Shown here piece after piece: positions 7,863 to 16,684 of a stretch of DNA of 64,000 nt. Positions within the stretch are counted from its first letter, which is position 1, and the number at the start of each line of letters is the position of its first letter. The stretch lies in assembly GCF_014673495.1 (NCBI RefSeq), contig NZ_CP051006.1:8657741-8721740 (forward strand). Reading direction: 5' to 3'. The notes under the pieces were generated by a model. The model did not search any database. It was not told the origin of the DNA and saw only the letters and a list, made by a program, of their open reading frames with translations. This DNA comes from Streptomyces griseofuscus (lineage in GTDB: Bacteria; Actinomycetota; Actinomycetes; Streptomycetales; Streptomycetaceae). The translations under genes and the position numbers were made by a program.

Positions 7863-8744
7863 TCAGAGGTCGAGTTGGTATTGGTGGGTGGTGTGGGTGG
7901 GTGTGTAACCGAGGCTGTCGTTGATCTGCCTCATGTGGGTGTTGCTGTCGGCGGTGTCGGTCAGGAGGCCGCCGAGGTCGGGGTGGTGCTGGTGGGCATG
8001 TCGGATCGATTCGGCCTTCATCCATCGGCCGAGGCCGTGTCCACGGTGCTCGGGCAGTACGCCGGTGCCGTAGTGCTGGCCGTCGCCTCTGCCGTCACCG
8101 GGAACGACCAACTCGGTGAACCCGGCGATGGAGCCGTCGGACGTGTCGACGGCCGCGACGGTGTGCAGGTGGTCGCCGCGCTGTTCGACGGCCTTGGCCG
8201 CGGCCCTGACACGGTCCACGTCCCAGGTGACCGTGCCGTAGTCGGTGTCGTCCATGGGCATGTCGTCCATGGCGCGACGCGAGGCGGCGAACGTCTCGGC
8301 GAGGTGGTCGGGCACGGTCTTGTTCCATGACGTCAGCCGGTAGCCGGGATGCGCGCGCTCGATGATGCGGGCGAGGGCGGTGGTGTCCACATCGGCCAGG
8401 GGCAAGCGGGAGTACCTCAGGGTGAGGACCTTCCTGAAGCCGTGTGCCGGCAGGAAGTGGTCGCCCGGAGATCCGGCGTCTGCCTGCGCGATGACGCAGC
8501 GTCGGGCGTCGGCCCGGGCAGCGGCGACGGCGGTGTCGAGGAGCTGCGAGCCGACGTGCCGGCGTCGTTCCGCGGGATGGACAGCGAGGTTCAGTTCGGT
8601 CAGGTGTTCCTGCCCTGGACTGTTGAACAGGCGGAGAAAGGCGGTCCCGAGGGGGACGGAATCGGCGTCGGATGCCAGCCATGCGAGGCGCCGGCTGTTC
8701 GGCCCGTGAATGGGGTCGGTCAGGGCAGTGATGCGAGACGACAA
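7863..8744 (-). CDS. GNAT family N-acetyltransferase (tandem domains)
   Basis: The protein has 293 residues with two GNAT folds. In the first, FLRLF, LNLAVHPAERRRHVGSQLLD (acetyl-CoA loop R-R-x-V-G) and GDHFLPAHGFRKVLTLRYSR are clear. The second contains AGFTELVVPG, GVLPEHRGHGLGRWMKAES (R-G-H-G-L-G CoA loop) and INDSLGYTP. Such tandem proteins in Streptomyces resemble mycothiol synthase-like or antibiotic acetyltransferases, but the substrate is not predictable. TTG at 8744 is chosen because GGAG lies six bases before it. A 57-base piece of this gene is duplicated at 9411-9475. Confidence 0.85.
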   Translation of the reverse strand: MSSRITALTDPIHGPNSRRLAWLASDADSVPLGTAFLRLFNSPGQEHLTELNLAVHPAERRRHVGSQLLDTAVAAARADARRCVIAQADAGSPGDHFLPAHGFRKVLTLRYSRLPLADVDTTALARIIERAHPGYRLTSWNKTVPDHLAETFAASRRAMDDMPMDDTDYGTVTWDVDRVRAAAKAVEQRGDHLHTVAAVDTSDGSIAGFTELVVPGDGRGDGQHYGTGVLPEHRGHGLGRWMKAESIRHAHQHHPDLGGLLTDTADSNTHMRQINDSLGYTPTHTTHQYQLDL

Positions 8745-8974
8745 GGTGTCTCCGTGGTGAGGAAGTGGCGAAGGTCGGTACGCGGGCTCAACTGCTGGGC
8801 ACTCCTGCGCATGTGCTCCACACCTCCTCGTCGACATCGCCGGTCCCTGACGACACCGGACGGCTGGGAGAACCTAGCTGGCCGGTCGGCTCCTTTGCAA
8901 AGGGTTAACGAGGGGCGGTGCGGGCGTCCGGTCACCGCCACTCGTGATCCGCTTCGCCGCACGCTCTGGCCGAA

Positions 8975-9410
8975 GAGCGGGAAGCGATCGGCGTCATCGC
9001 CGAGTCGTTCCCTCTCGACGGCGGTCAGCGGTAGCCGGCCGGTGGCCGCTCGTGCGTAGTGCCGGTCGCTCCAGTCCAGCGGGAGCGGTCCAGCAGAGCG
9101 TCGAGGGTGGCCCGTACGCATGCCAGGCCATCTTTTGCGGGCTGTAGGGCCGTTGGCAGGTGCGCCACGAGGTCGAGGTGGTGGACCGTGGCCTCGACGG
9201 CGAGTGTCCGCATCCAGTCGCCGCTGCTGAGCACATGCCCCTGGGTGCCGACCACGAACCGGGGATCGACGTCCTCGGCAGCTGTGACGAGGGCCGAGGC
9301 TGTCTCCAGGTACGACGCGCGCGATGCGTCGAAGCGGCCACGTGGCGGGCGTGTGCAACGCCACCGGCCCTCGCCGGCTATCGCTCAGACAGTGGAAGAC
9401 GAGATCGCGC
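8975..9410 (-). pseudogene. maleylpyruvate isomerase/DinB-like (mycothiol-dependent) protein remnant
   Basis: Three minus-strand frames rebuild a DinB-like maleylpyruvate isomerase family protein: LRDLVFHCLSDSRRGPVALH, then VGTQGHVLSSGDWMRTLAVE with ATVHHLDLVAHLP, then LPLDWSDRHYARAATGRLPL and DADRFPLFG. The HHLDL motif and the PLDWSD-YARAATGR tail are characteristic of this Streptomyces family. At least two frameshifts are needed and the N-terminus is replaced by a piece of the neighbouring GNAT gene. Confidence 0.6.
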
Positions 9411-9475
9411 AGGCGTCGGCCTGCGCGCTGACGCAGCGTCGCGCTTCGACCCGGGCAGCGGCGACGGCACTCGGC
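9411..9475 (-). repeat. partial duplicate of the GNAT gene (about 57 bases)
   Basis: The plus-strand word GCCTGCGCGCTGACGCAGCG here corresponds to GCCTGCGCGATGACGCAGCG at about 8502-8521 within the GNAT gene. Similarity continues through CCCGGGCAGCGGCGACGGC, with about six mismatches over 57 bases. The fragment is fused in reverse orientation sense to the maleylpyruvate isomerase-like remnant. Confidence 0.6.
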
Positions 9476-10223
9476 CCGTCCGGCCACCGTGGAGGAAGCC
9501 TCACTGGCAGACTTCTGCCAGGAATCTTGGGTGTGAACAGCCCTTTTCGGGCTCGGCGGGTCCGGCCTCCTGGGCGCTGGACACGCCGGGCGCACCGCGA
9601 TCCTCATCGGCTACGCGCGTCTCTACCGGCGGACCGAACCTCAAGCAACGCTCGACGCCTGGGGCGGTCGAAGTGTGGCTGCCTGCCCGTGGGTTCGGGT
9701 GCCGGGGGAGGGGAGGCGCGGGCGGGCTGGCCGGGGTGCACAGCTTGCCTGCCCGGGGGGCGGGGCCGCCGGTGGGCTTCGCCTGGGGCATCGTGAACAC
9801 CTGGACAGGGGCCGCCCCTCTTTGGCCGGCCGGCCCCCGCGGTCTCCCGGATACGGCCCGCGCGCCCTCGTCCTTCAACCCAGGCCCTTGTCTACGGCTC
9901 CTTCGCCCCCGAACCTGAGCCCCGGCCTTGGTTCTAGTCCCTGGCCCTGGCCCTGGCCCTGGTCCCGGGCCTGAGCCCTCGGGCCCGGGACCCTGGCTCC
10001 TGGCTTCGCTCCGGGCCTCGGGCCGTCAGCCTTTGCGGGGCGTTCGCCCGCGTGGCCTGTCCGATCCGTATCCCGGGCTTTCGTCCCTGCCCTCCGGCCC
10101 CCGCCCTCCCCCTCCTCCTGGGTCTTTCCGGGGGGGCCTTCTTGTGAGGGGTGTTGGAGTCGTCTTTTCGGGTTCCCCTCTGCGGTGGTGCCAGAGTCGT
10201 GTGGGGGTGTGGGGGGCAGATGT
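9476..10223. other. non-coding, low-complexity GC-rich spacer
   Basis: No ORF has coding character. From about 9935 the sequence is a run of CCCTGG units, then repeated GGGCC-type words. It borders the downstream end of the polyyne-like cluster. A second, more extensive low-complexity block sits inside the cluster at 16741-17340. Confidence 0.5.
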
Positions 10224-10406
10224 TCAGAGTTGTTCCATGACGAAGTCTTCCTTGCTTGCTCCGCAGGTGGGGCATTGCCAGGTGTCGGGGATGTTTTCCC
10301 AGGGGGTGCCGGGGGGGATGCCTTCTTCGGGGAGGCCGAGGGTTTCGTAGTAGACCCAGCCGCACAGCAGGCACATCCAGGCGCGTTTGCCGGGGGTGTC
10401 GTTCAT
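10224..10406 (-). CDS. rubredoxin
   Basis: The protein has 60 residues with the two iron-binding knuckles of rubredoxin: CLLCGWVY (Cys 12 and 15) and CPTCGASKEDF (Cys 45 and 48), plus the usual acidic middle with PPGTPWENIPDTW. It carries single electrons to membrane di-iron oxygenases such as alkane hydroxylases and desaturases. The ATG at 10406 overlaps the stop of the hydrolase gene (ATGA), with GAAGGA upstream, so it is the last gene of the operon. In polyyne clusters a rubredoxin is a standard member and is thought to feed the desaturases; that role is inferred here from context. Confidence 0.95.
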   Translation of the reverse strand: MNDTPGKRAWMCLLCGWVYYETLGLPEEGIPPGTPWENIPDTWQCPTCGASKEDFVMEQL

Positions 10407-11302
10407 GCGATTCCTTCGTGGTGCGTGTGCGTGTGCAGGTGCGTGTGCGGGCCGTGGGGGGCGGTGAGGTGTTCGGTGGTGAAGTGGGTGAGGTGGGCGG
10501 CGGTGGTGCGGGACATGAGGATGCCCATGTGGCCGCCGTCGGCGTCGGTGAGTTGGGCGTTTTTCAGGCTGGCGGTGACGGTGCGGGCGTCTTCGTAGGG
10601 GACCATGGGGTCGCCTGGGTCGTGGAGGATGAGCGTGGGCAGGTCGAGTGCGGCGCCGAGCGCGGTCAGGTCCCAGTGGCTGACGGGGACGCCGTTGCGG
10701 TGGTGCAGTTCGTGGTAGATCCCCTGGACCAGCGGGGGAGTCAGGCGCAGCCCGCCGCCGTCCCAGCGTTCGAGGACGTTGCCGAGTGTGGCGGGTGGGG
10801 CGATGAGGACCGCGCATTCGGGCTGGTGTCCGGTGTGCTGTGCGATGGCGGCGATCGCGGCGATGGACCCCAGCGAGTGCGCCACGACCACCCGCACGTC
10901 GCCGAGTGTGTCCAGGACGGCGCCGGTGGCGTGGGTGTACTGGGTCATGGTGGCCTGGTCGCCTTTGCGGACTCCGTGGGCGGGTCCGTCGAAGGCGGCG
11001 ACGCGCAGGCCCTGGGCGCGCAGTGGGGGGACGAGGGAGTGCATGCTGCTGCTGTTGGCGGCCCATCCGTGGACGAGGAGGGCGCTGCCCTGGGTGGCGT
11101 TCTCGTTCCACAGGAAGCCGTCGGTGACGTTCTGGTCGCCGTGGACGGTGAAGGGGACCGCGCCCAGTGGCAGGACGTCGTCGGGGCGCAGTCCGTAGGT
11201 GCGGGTGCTGGAGAACACGTCGGTGGCCCAGCGTGCTGCCAGCCGGGGTGCCAGTGCGCCTGCTGTGCGGTGTGCGTGGCGGCGCAGCCACCGGCTGGTC
11301 AC
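10403..11302 (-). CDS. alpha/beta hydrolase, probable product-releasing thioesterase
   Basis: The 299-residue alpha/beta hydrolase has a complete catalytic triad. The oxyanion motif is LLVHGW (77-80 region), the nucleophile Ser143 lies in VVAHSLGS, the acid is Asp231 in HDPGDPMVP, and the base is His258 in GGHMG. The GTG start at 11302 overlaps the stop of the upstream desaturase (GTGA), and its own stop overlaps the rubredoxin start, so all three are translationally coupled. In polyyne clusters a hydrolase/thioesterase cleaves the finished chain from the acyl carrier protein; this gene holds that place. The C-terminus is unusually histidine-rich (THLHTHTHHEG). Confidence 0.88.
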   Translation of the reverse strand: MTSRWLRRHAHRTAGALAPRLAARWATDVFSSTRTYGLRPDDVLPLGAVPFTVHGDQNVTDGFLWNENATQGSALLVHGWAANSSSMHSLVPPLRAQGLRVAAFDGPAHGVRKGDQATMTQYTHATGAVLDTLGDVRVVVAHSLGSIAAIAAIAQHTGHQPECAVLIAPPATLGNVLERWDGGGLRLTPPLVQGIYHELHHRNGVPVSHWDLTALGAALDLPTLILHDPGDPMVPYEDARTVTASLKNAQLTDADGGHMGILMSRTTAAHLTHFTTEHLTAPHGPHTHLHTHTHHEGIA

Positions 11303-12402
11303 GGGGTGCCCTTCGCGGCCGAGGGCAGGGCTGTCTTCGGTTCGACCTTGTTGCGGGCGAGGTCGGCGTAGTACCCGGACTCGGTGTCGTAGAAGTGGAG
11401 GTGGCGGACGATGTCCCACATCTGCCCGAAGGAGAACCGGCGTTCGCGGACCATTCCCGGGTAGCGGGCCTTCAGTGTCTCCTGGGCCTTGGGCAGGTTG
11501 TAGTAGGGGATGACGGGGGCGACGTGGTGGGCGGTGTGGATGGAGATGTTGTGGGTGAGGAACAGCAGCCAGCGCGGGTAGACGTAGTCGGTGGTCACCA
11601 GCAGCCGGCTGGCGTTGCGGGTCCAGTACTCGGCGGTCAGGTAGGGGATGTCGCTGGCGCTGTGGTGCATGAGGGTGGTGGCGCTGAACCAGGCGTGGGT
11701 GGCGATCCAGGGGGCGACGAAGTAGATCAGCAGTCCGGTGAAGCCGGTGAAGTACACCAGCACGGCCGCGTAGGGCAGGGCCACCGCGGCGACGAACAGC
11801 ATGGAGCGCCGTACCTCGCGCCGCTGGCCGGCCTTGGGGAAGAAGCCGGGGCGCAGGGCGGATTCGGCCCAGTAGTTGATGGTGCCGCCCCAGAACGCCC
11901 ACGTACGCGTGGAGACGTACACCGTCTTGTCCCACAGCGACATCCGCTCGAACATGCCGGCGGGTATGGGGCGCCAGTCGGTGTCGAACTCCAGGTGGTT
12001 GGTGCTGGAGTGGTGCATGTTGTGGACGTGCCGCCAGGCGTGGAAGGGGTAGATCAGCGGCAGCAGGGAGATGTGCCCGATCGCGTAGTTGAACCTGCGT
12101 GAACGCGAGAACGAGCCGTGTCCGCAGTCGTGGGCGATGCAGTGCAGCCCCCAGCCGCCGAGTCCGGCCACGATCCACAGCGGGATCCACAGCAGCGGGC
12201 TCGGCGCGTACGCCACGCCCACGATCGCGCCCGCGTACAGCAGCCAGCTGACCGCGAACCCGATCAGGCCGCGGCTGACGCGCGGTTCGAAGTACTCCTT
12301 GGGTATCGCGCCGGCCAGGCGTTCCCCCTCCAGCTGTTCCGCCTGGCGCATAAAGGCCCGGAAGTTGTCCTGCGGTGCCGAAGGGAAGTCGAATGCCCCC
12401 AT
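11299..12402 (-). CDS. membrane fatty acid desaturase (FAD2/delta-12-like), third desaturase of the cluster
   Basis: The 367-residue integral membrane di-iron desaturase has the three histidine boxes HDCGH (91-95), HNMHH (127-131) and HTAHH (289-293), separated by hydrophobic segments near 45-90 and 200-235. The box spacing is that of the delta-12 desaturase/acetylenase group rather than the stearoyl-CoA group of the other two desaturases here. Bifunctional enzymes of this group convert double to triple bonds in plants and in bacterial polyyne clusters. It lies directly after the ACP gene (22-base gap) and overlaps the hydrolase gene. The ATG at 12402 has GAAAGGACGACGACC upstream. Confidence 0.92.
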   Translation of the reverse strand: MGAFDFPSAPQDNFRAFMRQAEQLEGERLAGAIPKEYFEPRVSRGLIGFAVSWLLYAGAIVGVAYAPSPLLWIPLWIVAGLGGWGLHCIAHDCGHGSFSRSRRFNYAIGHISLLPLIYPFHAWRHVHNMHHSSTNHLEFDTDWRPIPAGMFERMSLWDKTVYVSTRTWAFWGGTINYWAESALRPGFFPKAGQRREVRRSMLFVAAVALPYAAVLVYFTGFTGLLIYFVAPWIATHAWFSATTLMHHSASDIPYLTAEYWTRNASRLLVTTDYVYPRWLLFLTHNISIHTAHHVAPVIPYYNLPKAQETLKARYPGMVRERRFSFGQMWDIVRHLHFYDTESGYYADLARNKVEPKTALPSAAKGTP

Positions 12403-12424
12403 GGTGGTCGTCGTCCTTTCGGTG

Positions 12425-12706
12425 TCAGAGCTTGAGTTCGGCGGCGAGGTGGGCGGTGAGGGCGTCGATGGACTGGTACTCGTACAGGAGGCCGGGGGAG
12501 AGGCGGCGTTCGATGACTTTCTCCAGGGCGCCGGAGACCTGGACGGCTACGCGGGAGTCGAGGCCGTAGGCCTCGAAGGTCTTGGCGGTGTCGATGTCCT
12601 CACGCGGTATCTCGACGTGGACGACCAGGTAGTCCACGAGCCACTGGCGCAGGGCCTGCTCGGTGAGGGGCCCCTGGGGGCGCTGGACCTTCTTGCGGTT
12701 GAACAT
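12425..12706 (-). CDS. acyl carrier protein
   Basis: The 93-residue protein has the phosphopantetheine attachment motif EAYGLDSRVAVQ, with the modified serine at residue 51, in the usual four-helix context (LTEQALRQWLVDYL, then VQVSGALEKVIERRL and SIDALTAHLAAEL). It is a free-standing ACP, larger and more basic at its N-terminus (MFNRKKVQRP) than FabD-type ACPs. The ATG at 12706 has GAGGAAAGG 7 bases upstream. It sits between desaturases, downstream of a fatty acyl-AMP ligase, so the fatty chain is probably modified while bound to it. Confidence 0.93.
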   Translation of the reverse strand: MFNRKKVQRPQGPLTEQALRQWLVDYLVVHVEIPREDIDTAKTFEAYGLDSRVAVQVSGALEKVIERRLSPGLLYEYQSIDALTAHLAAELKL

Positions 12707-12777
12707 GGTGTGCCTTTCCTCGTCGTACTGCCTCGTGCTGCCGGTGCCGGGTGGCGTGTTGTGTGTGTGCTGTTGTG

Positions 12778-13719
12778 TCAGGTGGTGGTTCTGGCTTCTT
12801 GCCTGCGCCGGGTGATGGTGGTTTTGTCGGGTTCGCGGAGGTTCCATACGATGTGGAGTTTGCCGAGGGCCATGAGGAGCCAGCCGCTGAGGTCGGGTTC
12901 CCACCAGGTGACGCCGTGGCGGTAGGAGCCGGGGAAGGCGTGGTGGTTGTTCTGGAGTCCTTCGCCGAAGGTGAGCAGGGCGACGGGCCAGTTGTTGGCG
13001 CTGTGGTCCTCGTTGTCGAAGGGCCGTCCGCCGAAGGCGTGGCAGATCGAGCCGACGCACCAGGCGGCCTGGTTGGCGACGAAGATCCGGGCGAGGCCGC
13101 CGAAGACGAGTCCGCCGAGCAGTGCCATCGGGGTGCGGACGATCGCGTAGTCGATGAGGGCGGGCAGGGCGAGGCCGAGCAGTACCCACTGCGGGTAGGT
13201 GCGGTTGAAGTACATCAGGCGCCGGCTGCGCAGGACGTCGGGTCCGAAGACGGTGACCTTGCTGGCTTCGGGGCTGAGCATCCAGGGCATGTGGGCGTAC
13301 CACAGGCCGTGCAGGCGGGCTTTGAGGGCCCAGCCGTGGAGGTTGGGGGAGTGGGGGTCGCCTTCCTGGTCGCTGAAGCGGTGGTGGCGGCGGTGGGTGA
13401 TGACCCAGAACATGAGGGGGCCCTGGGCGCCCATGGATCCGGTGATCATCATGAGGGCTTCGAAGGCGGGTGAGGTCTTGAAGGCTTTGTGGGCGAGGTA
13501 GCGGTGGAAGCCCACGGTGATGCCGAACATGTGGACGAAGTACATGGCGGCGAACAGCCACAGGTCGGTCGCGGTGTAGTGGCCGCTCCACAGCAGGTAG
13601 GCGGCGGCCGCGGTTCCGATCAGTGGCAGGGTCATGGTGGTCAGGGCGGAGAACCGTTTGATCCGCAGGCTGACGGGGTCGAGCCTGACGACGGCGTTCG
13701 CGGCCGCGGTCGCGGACAT
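12778..13719 (-). CDS. acyl-CoA/acyl-ACP desaturase (stearoyl-CoA desaturase-like)
   Basis: The 313-residue membrane desaturase has HRYLAH (72-77), HRRHH (109-113) and a terminal NNHH box at 257-260, followed by AFPGSYRHG. This is the delta-9 type arrangement, with hydrophobic spans at about 27-66, 88-107 and 178-215. The ATG at 13719 lies two bases after the stop of the preceding desaturase, with AGGAAGGGAG upstream, so the two are coupled. Sequence similarity to the neighbour (shared HRxxxH, HRxHH, GDPHSP, LARIF, NNHHA) indicates an old tandem duplication. Expected role: one of the successive desaturation steps on the ACP-bound chain. Confidence 0.93.
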   Translation of the reverse strand: MSATAAANAVVRLDPVSLRIKRFSALTTMTLPLIGTAAAAYLLWSGHYTATDLWLFAAMYFVHMFGITVGFHRYLAHKAFKTSPAFEALMMITGSMGAQGPLMFWVITHRRHHRFSDQEGDPHSPNLHGWALKARLHGLWYAHMPWMLSPEASKVTVFGPDVLRSRRLMYFNRTYPQWVLLGLALPALIDYAIVRTPMALLGGLVFGGLARIFVANQAAWCVGSICHAFGGRPFDNEDHSANNWPVALLTFGEGLQNNHHAFPGSYRHGVTWWEPDLSGWLLMALGKLHIVWNLREPDKTTITRRRQEARTTT

Positions 13720-13721
13720 CG

Positions 13722-14867
13722 TCAACTCCCTTCCTCTCGGTGTGAGACGGGCTTCGGGGCGTGCCCCGTGTGGTGCGGTGCGGGCGCGGACTGCTCCGGT
13801 GTGCGGGGGGCGGGCTCCGGTGCGGGTTCGGGCCGGTCTGGCGTGGGCGTGGTCCGGTTGTCCGGTGCGGGGGTGGCCGGGTCGTCCGGTGCGGGTGTGT
13901 GCGGGTCGGGTGGGTGTGGGGTTGGGTGCCGGGTGGTGGGGTGGGGGCGCATGCGGTCGGGGTAGCGGGCGTCGTGGACGAGTCCGAGGGCGTCCAGGGC
14001 CCGGATGACGGCTCCGGTGGGGTCGATCTGGAGGAGGTTGTGCCGGTTGTGGGCCAGGGAGGGGCGGGCGTGGTGGTTGTTGTGCCAGGAGCCGCCGACC
14101 GAGATCGCCGCGAGGGGGGCCACGTTGCGGCTGGTGTCGCGGGTGCGGTAGGGGCGGTGGCCGATGGTGTGGCCGATGGAGTTGACGGCCCAGGTGACGT
14201 GGTCGAGGAGGAAGATGCGGGCCAGTCCGCCCCACAGCAGTCCGCCCACCGCGCCGTGTGTCGTTCCTCCCGACAGGAGCCAGCCCGCGAGTGCCGGCAG
14301 CGCGAGCCCGGCCAGCACCCACACGAAGTAGTACTGGTTCAGGCGCATGACGAGGCGGTCGCGGACCATGTCGGGGGCGCGGCGGGCCCAGTCCTGGCGC
14401 TGGACGGTGAAGAGCCAGCCGACGTGTCCGTGCCAGAATCCGCGCAGCCGTCCGGCCAGTCCCGGGCCGAGCGCCCGCGGGGAGTGCGGGTCGCCGTCCT
14501 TGTCGGTGAAGGCGTGGTGCTGGCGGTGGATGGCCACCCAGAACACGACCGGTCCCTGTGCGGCCATGCTTCCGGCGATGCCCCACAGGGTGGTGACGAC
14601 GGGGCCGGCGGCGAAGGAGCGGTGGGAGAAGAAGCGGTGGAAGCCGCCTTCCACGCCCAGTGAGGTGATCGCGTACATCACCACCAGCAGCAGGGCGTCA
14701 ATCCAGGTGAAGCCGTAGTGTGCGGCGAAGACGATCGCGGCGGCGGTGCCGAGGGTGGGGACGCCGACGGTGACCCAGGCGAGGTTGCGGGCTTGCCGGT
14801 CGATCCGGGCGGGGGCCGTGGTGGTGCGGGGCGGTGCCTGGCCGGCCCCGGTGCGGGCGCTGCTCAT
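13722..14867 (-). CDS. acyl-CoA/acyl-ACP desaturase with long Pro-rich tail
   Basis: The protein has 381 residues. The catalytic part is like its neighbour: HRFFSH (77-82), HRQHH (114-118) and HNNHH (262-266), with GDPHSP and LARIF motifs. After about residue 308 there is a tail of some 70 residues made almost only of Pro, Thr, Ala, His, Asp and Glu (for example HPTPHPPDPHTPAPDD). This tail is not part of the fold and may be a disordered linker or interaction arm. The ATG at 14867 overlaps the ligase stop (ATGA), so translation is coupled to the ligase gene. Confidence 0.93.
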   Translation of the reverse strand: MSSARTGAGQAPPRTTTAPARIDRQARNLAWVTVGVPTLGTAAAIVFAAHYGFTWIDALLLVVMYAITSLGVEGGFHRFFSHRSFAAGPVVTTLWGIAGSMAAQGPVVFWVAIHRQHHAFTDKDGDPHSPRALGPGLAGRLRGFWHGHVGWLFTVQRQDWARRAPDMVRDRLVMRLNQYYFVWVLAGLALPALAGWLLSGGTTHGAVGGLLWGGLARIFLLDHVTWAVNSIGHTIGHRPYRTRDTSRNVAPLAAISVGGSWHNNHHARPSLAHNRHNLLQIDPTGAVIRALDALGLVHDARYPDRMRPHPTTRHPTPHPPDPHTPAPDDPATPAPDNRTTPTPDRPEPAPEPAPRTPEQSAPAPHHTGHAPKPVSHREEGS

Positions 14868-16684
14868 GACACCCCCGCCGGGGCGGCCGCGGTGTCTGCG
14901 GGTGCGGGGAAGGTTTTGAGGGTGCCGTCGAGGTAGGCCTTGCGGGTGTCGCGGCGGCGGACTTTGCCGCTGGTGGTCATCAGGACGCATCCGGGGGGTC
15001 CGATGTGGATGCGGCCGGGGCGTACGCCGTGGTCCTCGGTGACCGCGGCGGTCATTTTCTCGAGGAGTTCTTTCTCCTGGGCGGCGAATTCTCTGGCGGT
15101 GCCGCGGAATTCGGCGACGAGGACGACTTCTTCCTCGTCGCGTGTGGCGTGGGGCAGGGCGAACGCGGCGATGCGGCGCAGGTCCTGGTGGGCGCGCAGG
15201 ACGGAGTGTTCGATGTCCTGGGGGTGGAGGTTGCGGCCGCTGATGACGATGAGGTCCTTGAGGCGTCCGGTGACGAAGAGTTCCGCGTCGAGGAGGAAGC
15301 CGAGGTCTCCGGTGCGCAGGTAGGTGCGGTGGTCGTCGGTGGCGTGGGCGGGGCGGGCGCCGAAGGTGCGGGCGGTCAGTTCGGGGCGCCCCAGGTAGCC
15401 GGCGGCGACGCTGGGGCCGTTGACCCAGATCTCGCCGCTCTCGCCGTCGGGCAACGGGGTGAGGGTGTGGGGGTCGACGATGAGGACCTCGTGGCCGTCG
15501 GCGATGATTCCGCAGCTGACGACCTTGACCGTGCCCGTGTCGGCCGCACCGCTGTCGGCGCCGTCGCTGTCAGCGGCGTCGCTGTGGGGGTGGGTGCGGT
15601 GGGCGTGGCCTTGTTCGAGGGCGGTCTTGTCGAGTTGTTCGGTGCGGATGGTGTCGGCGGTTTCGGGTTTGCCGGAGACGAAGAGGGTGGCTTCGGCGAG
15701 TCCGTAGCAGGGGATGAGGCTGCCGGGGTCGAAGCCGACGGGGGCGAAGCGTTCCTCGAAGCGTTCCATGGTGTTGCCGGAGACGGGTTCGCTGCCGCAG
15801 AACACCTGGCGCAGGCGGCTGAGGTCGAGGGTGGTGAGTTCTTCGTCGGTGATGTTCTGGGCGCACAGGTCGAACGCGAAGTTCGGGCCGACGGAGATGG
15901 TGACCTTGTGGTCGGTGATGGCTTTGAGCCAGCGGTAGGGGTCCTGCACGAAGTGGATGGGGGAGAGCATGACCAGGGGCCAGCCGCCGTGCAGGGCGAG
16001 CATGATGGTGCCCATCAGGCCCATGTCGTGGTAGGGGGGCAGCCAGGAGCAGCCGACGCGGTCCTCCTCGTAGCCCATGTGGGTGTCCAGGACCCGGCAG
16101 TTGCTGAGCAGGTTCTCGTGGGTGAGGACGATGCCCTTGGGGTCGCCGGTCGATCCCGAGCTGTACTGGATCAGTGCCGGCTCCACCACCCGTGAGGGCA
16201 CGGGCCCGTTGGCCGGCGGCTGGTAGAAGTCCGGTTCGGGGAAGATCCACTGGGGGTGTTCGGTGGTGGGGGTGAGCTGCTGGTGGAAGTGGTCGACCTG
16301 GGGGGCGAAGCGGGGGTCGGTCAGGACGGCGCGTGGGTTGCAGTCGTCCAGGACGGACAGGAAGCGGGCGGTGGCGCGTCGTCCGAACGGCGGGAAGCAG
16401 GGTACGGCGGTGCAGCCGGCCTGCATGATGCCGAAGAGTCCGGCGACGTAGTCGAGTCCGGGGTCCAGGGCGAGGACGACGTGGCCCTGGGTGAGGCCGC
16501 GTTCGTTGAGGTGGGCGGCGACCGCGCCGGCGCGGTCGGCGAGTTCGCGGTAGGTCCAGTCGATCGGGTGGTCGCCGGTCCCGTCGGGCAGGAAGCGGAA
16601 CGCGAGCCGGTCGGGTGTCCGGGTCGCGCGGTGTTCGAGGACGTGGACCAGCGAGGTGTGGGCGGACGGTGGCAGCGGACTCAC
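14864..16684 (-). CDS. fatty acyl-AMP ligase (FAAL)
   Basis: The 606-residue adenylate-forming enzyme has YSSGSTGDPKG (174-184, phosphate loop), WLPPYHDMGLMG (214-225, strongly characteristic of FAALs), YGLAEAT (327-333) and YLRTGDLG (455-462). FAALs activate free fatty acids as acyl-AMP and pass them to an acyl carrier protein rather than CoA. A low-complexity His/Ala/Asp/Ser/Gly insert lies at about 361-385. The GTG at 16684 is chosen since GGAAGG lies about 9 bases before it; the frame is open further upstream into repetitive DNA. It heads the coupled run of ligase, desaturases, ACP, hydrolase and rubredoxin. Confidence 0.94.
   Translation of the reverse strand: MSPLPPSAHTSLVHVLEHRATRTPDRLAFRFLPDGTGDHPIDWTYRELADRAGAVAAHLNERGLTQGHVVLALDPGLDYVAGLFGIMQAGCTAVPCFPPFGRRATARFLSVLDDCNPRAVLTDPRFAPQVDHFHQQLTPTTEHPQWIFPEPDFYQPPANGPVPSRVVEPALIQYSSGSTGDPKGIVLTHENLLSNCRVLDTHMGYEEDRVGCSWLPPYHDMGLMGTIMLALHGGWPLVMLSPIHFVQDPYRWLKAITDHKVTISVGPNFAFDLCAQNITDEELTTLDLSRLRQVFCGSEPVSGNTMERFEERFAPVGFDPGSLIPCYGLAEATLFVSGKPETADTIRTEQLDKTALEQGHAHRTHPHSDAADSDGADSGAADTGTVKVVSCGIIADGHEVLIVDPHTLTPLPDGESGEIWVNGPSVAAGYLGRPELTARTFGARPAHATDDHRTYLRTGDLGFLLDAELFVTGRLKDLIVISGRNLHPQDIEHSVLRAHQDLRRIAAFALPHATRDEEEVVLVAEFRGTAREFAAQEKELLEKMTAAVTEDHGVRPGRIHIGPPGCVLMTTSGKVRRRDTRKAYLDGTLKTFPAPADTAAAPAGVS

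Noticed and set aside
8720..9607. A 295-codon minus-strand frame spanning the GNAT start and the isomerase remnant
   Set aside because: Only short parts are protein-like and these belong to a frameshifted gene; the rest is antisense noise.
12706..13591. Long open frame continuing upstream of the ACP
   Set aside because: The upstream part is an alternative frame of the desaturase (Pro/Arg-rich), while the ACP has its own ATG with a strong ribosome site.
15005..16195. A long Gly/Val-rich plus-strand frame opposite the FAAL
   Set aside because: Mirror-image frame of a GC-rich gene; the minus strand carries complete adenylation motifs.
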